From Sporobolomyces roseus (Eukaryota > Basidiomycota > Microbotryomycetes > Sporidiobolales > Sporidiobolaceae): a stretch of 64,000 bases of DNA. Location: contig JADILM010000003.1 in the NCBI GenBank assembly GCA_016617785.1, positions 1,550,001 to 1,614,000 on the forward strand. The letters are read 5' to 3'. The position numbers were made by a program, and so were the translations under genes. Below the pieces are notes generated by a model. It did not search any database. It was given only the letters and a program-made list of their open reading frames with translations, and was not told the DNA's origin. Shown one piece after another: positions 61,992-64,000 of this stretch (its first letter is position 1; the number at the start of each line of letters is the position of its first letter).

Positions 61992-62975
61992 ATGCAGTCT
62001 ATCCTTCGCCGAACAGCTAGTCTATCCCTTTCAAGTCTAGCTCGACCTGCTTGCACTCCTATTCGTACATTAGCGACTCATGTCGTTGATGCTCCCTTCG
62101 ATCCACCAAATTCCTATTCCCGTCCTTCCTCCTCTTCCAACCCTGCCATTCCTCTCCCCAACAACGACCGAGTCATCATTCCTTCGACCAGACCCAAATC
62201 AACCATCAAAGCTCCTCGTTACTCGAAAAACTCTTCTCGAATCTCTGGTCGATCAGCTCGCAAACCTAGGAAAGCAACGAGTCCTACTGAACTCAAAGTG
62301 GATGGTAAATTAGGAGAGTATGAACCGGCGACACAGGGAGAGATCAAAGTGTTCCTCCCTTCGGTGTTTATGAGGTTGGTTCGAAACAATGGAGAACACA
62401 AAGATGATCCTTACACGGCCACCTTCCGTACTTCCCTACAATTGACGAAACCCGATATCTCAAACTACCTCAAAAACATCTACGGACTTCACATCACTTC
62501 GATTCGAACGATCAATTACCTGTCGAAACTCAAGCGAAACCCGATTGGAGGAGGATACTCTCGAGCAGGAGGAACCAAGAATTACAAGAAGGTAGTCGTT
62601 ACTATGACTGAACCTTTCTGGTTCCCGGAAGAGAGGTCGAGGGCTTGGTGTAACGAACATTTCGAGCGGGATCGAATGGAGGAGATGAGGGATCGAAAAA
62701 TGCTCAAGATTGGAGATGGACAGAAATATGGTGTCGGAGCTCAACGTTATCGTGGTGCGCACAAGAGCAAGGCCGAGAAGGAGAGACTCAGAGCGGTCAA
62801 CAAGGATGGAGGTCACAATGTCGATGCCAAGGTCGAGGGAGATCAGGCTGGAATGAGGCGACCCACTGGACTCAAGAAGAGGAAGAACGTCATGAGGAGT
62901 AGGGAGGAAGCAGTCACTGATAAGAGGGAAGCGATTGAGCGAGAGATGGAGAAACTCAAGGAAGCGGGATGGTAG
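61992..62975 (+). CDS. MRP20: Mitochondrial large-subunit ribosomal protein uL23m
   Basis: Single uninterrupted exon of 327 aa, the only intronless complete gene in the window. The N-terminus is a typical mitochondrial presequence: Arg/Ser-rich, lacking acids (MQSILRRTASLSLSSLARP). The uL23 core is visible: GEIKVFLPSVFMRLVRN, DPYTATFRTSLQLTKPDISN, YLKNIYGLHITSIRTINYLS, with GGGYSRAGGTKNYKKVVVTM following. A highly charged C-terminal extension (RRPTGLKKRKNVMRSREEA, then EREMEKLKEAGW) is common in fungal mitoribosomal proteins. Role: near the peptide exit tunnel of the mitoribosome. Confidence 0.88.
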   Translation: MQSILRRTASLSLSSLARPACTPIRTLATHVVDAPFDPPNSYSRPSSSSNPAIPLPNNDRVIIPSTRPKSTIKAPRYSKNSSRISGRSARKPRKATSPTELKVDGKLGEYEPATQGEIKVFLPSVFMRLVRNNGEHKDDPYTATFRTSLQLTKPDISNYLKNIYGLHITSIRTINYLSKLKRNPIGGGYSRAGGTKNYKKVVVTMTEPFWFPEERSRAWCNEHFERDRMEEMRDRKMLKIGDGQKYGVGAQRYRGAHKSKAEKERLRAVNKDGGHNVDAKVEGDQAGMRRPTGLKKRKNVMRSREEAVTDKREAIEREMEKLKEAGW

Positions 62976-63256
62976 AGAACAAACTGGATTCGACTCGTGA
63001 GCTTTTGTTCTGGGTTTCCGCTCCCTTGCTCATCCGCTAATGTTCAGTCTAATCAGCCAGGACTTGGAAAGATCATAGTTTGGAGTGGTTATCTACAGGA
63101 TGTAGAGAGTTTGAAGTTGCAGTTTGACCGAAATGAGCGAATAATTTTAGACTTGTCGAATTCGCTTCCTTGTCTGCTCCATGACCGTCTCCTGTTGCGC
63201 TTCGAGATGACTGGTACGAACGTGTTTGCGAGTCAGCTGAGAGATAGTTTTGAGGA

Positions 63257-64000
63257 ATGTTCCTGCGAAATCGACGCCTTCTCCTTTCTTCTCCCGTTTC
63301 ACTCAACAACGCTAACTCGCATCCTGCTACTCAACTCAAAGCGAAGACAGCAGTTATTCGACTAAGAGTGACTACGCGCTCTCCCTTCATCATCTACTCG
63401 GCCCCTTTCACTCGCTCATCAAGTTCAACATCTCGAATCTTTCAAGGTGAACGAGAGACTCGAGAGGTAGTCGCAGATGGTAAGTAATAGTCTCATTACC
63501 CTCCTGAGATCAACACACAGCTCATCAGGCCCGTTCACAGTCAAGTACACCTCGAACTCCTGCTGTAAGTTCAATGATCCTTCTCCACCTCACCAACTCT
63601 GTGCGAGTGAGCTAACTGACTCATAACTCTACTGTTACGATCAATAGAGGTCTGGAGATACTCAAAATGCTGCTACGACGCCGGTACGCTTCACTTTCGC
63701 TCCCTCTTCCCCTCGCTCAGTCCTCGAGGTCCTTTCCCTTGTTGAGATCGTAGACTAATCAAACTGTTGAGACGATATAGTATCGAAGGTCGATCTACGA
63801 ATTGATGGAGCAGATCAATGGACTCTTCGATTCGCTCCCGACCCCTCTCTCTTCCTCTTCGAACCGTTCCGACTCTCCTCTCCTCACGAACTCGTCCTCT
63901 ACCTCGAGCGTCGATGCACCGATCAATACAAGAACTCGTCCTCTCAGACTACTTCCCGACTTGATCGCGGCCTTCGAGTACAAACGAGGAATCGAGATTT
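63257..64000 (+). CDS. Unknown protein, 5' part only (runs off right edge)
   Basis: Model of four exons: 63257-63479, 63521-63564, 63648-63683 and 63781-64000, continuing outside. Splice phases agree at each junction (GTAAGT, GTAAGT and GTACGC donors), and the last exon is open to the edge in the same frame. It reads YRRSIYELMEQINGLFDSLP, then a Ser/Asn-rich stretch and LLPDLIAAFEYKRGIE. No family recognised. The first exon (MFLRNRRLLLSSPVSL) is the least certain part; the true start may lie in another exon. Intron 1 would be only 41 nt. Confidence 0.42.

Overview
This window is nuclear DNA of an intron-rich fungus, almost certainly a basidiomycete. Nearly every gene is split by short introns, mostly 50-70 nt (about 150 introns in 28 gene models). 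Many exons are very small. The gene set fits too: an XPT1-type Stealth phosphotransferase, a GPI-anchored phospholipase B, a D-arabinose dehydrogenase, a Golgi pH regulator and TRAPPC11. A Tremellomycete-like relative is plausible, but I cannot fix genus or class from sequence alone. I joined exons by hand, using reading-frame continuity, GT/AG signals and conserved protein junctions. In every multi-exon model the exon phases add up to an open frame.

Layout. 1-0.26 kb: 5' end of CDC48 (-), with an unusual uORF-bearing leader. 2.2-4.2 kb: NADP-glutamate dehydrogenase (+). 4.5-7.1 kb: XPT1-like Stealth phosphotransferase (+). 7.2-9.4 kb: DEAD-box helicase DBP5 (-). 9.5-13.8 kb: large aromatic-acid-exporter/FUSC-type membrane protein (+). 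14.3-15.2 kb: MED20-like (-). 15.5-17.3 kb: mitochondrial PDK/BCKDK-type kinase (+). 17.5-19.9 kb: alpha/beta hydrolase (-). 20.2-21.2 kb: single-pass membrane protein (+). 22.4-24.8 kb: beta-tubulin (-). 25.3-26.5 kb: WHI2-like BTB protein (-). 27.3-28.5 kb: F-box-like protein (+). 28.8-29.7 kb: AP-3 sigma (-). 29.9-31.1 kb: quinone-oxidoreductase-like protein (+). 31.4-32.2 kb: RPB8 (+). 32.2-33.7 kb: DPH7 (-). 34.1-37.3 kb: unknown 963-aa protein (+). 37.4-39.0 kb: D-arabinose dehydrogenase (-). 40.0-42.2 kb: GAF-domain protein (+). 42.5-44.6 kb: GPHR (+). 44.7-49.2 kb: TRAPPC11 (-). 49.4-50.4 kb: GNAT acetyltransferase (+). 50.5-52.4 kb: unknown (-). 52.6-54.0 kb: nucleoside hydrolase (-). 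54.3-56.8 kb: phospholipase B (+). 57.1-61.4 kb: TRK potassium transporter (-). 62.0-63.0 kb: mitoribosomal uL23m (+). 63.3 kb to the edge: partial unknown gene (+).

The genes are ordinary single-copy functions (membrane traffic, transcription, translation, transport, metabolism) and do not form an obvious cluster. I found no transposon, CRISPR array, viral insertion, rRNA or convincing tRNA. I do not see a new multi-gene system. The more unusual material is in gene structure: microexons of 3-21 nt, recurring GTTCGT 5' splice sites, a probable GC-AG intron, non-YAG acceptors, a 35-nt intron and an in-frame retained/spliced uORF ahead of CDC48. Several family members carry large insertions, and two sizeable proteins have no recognisable function.
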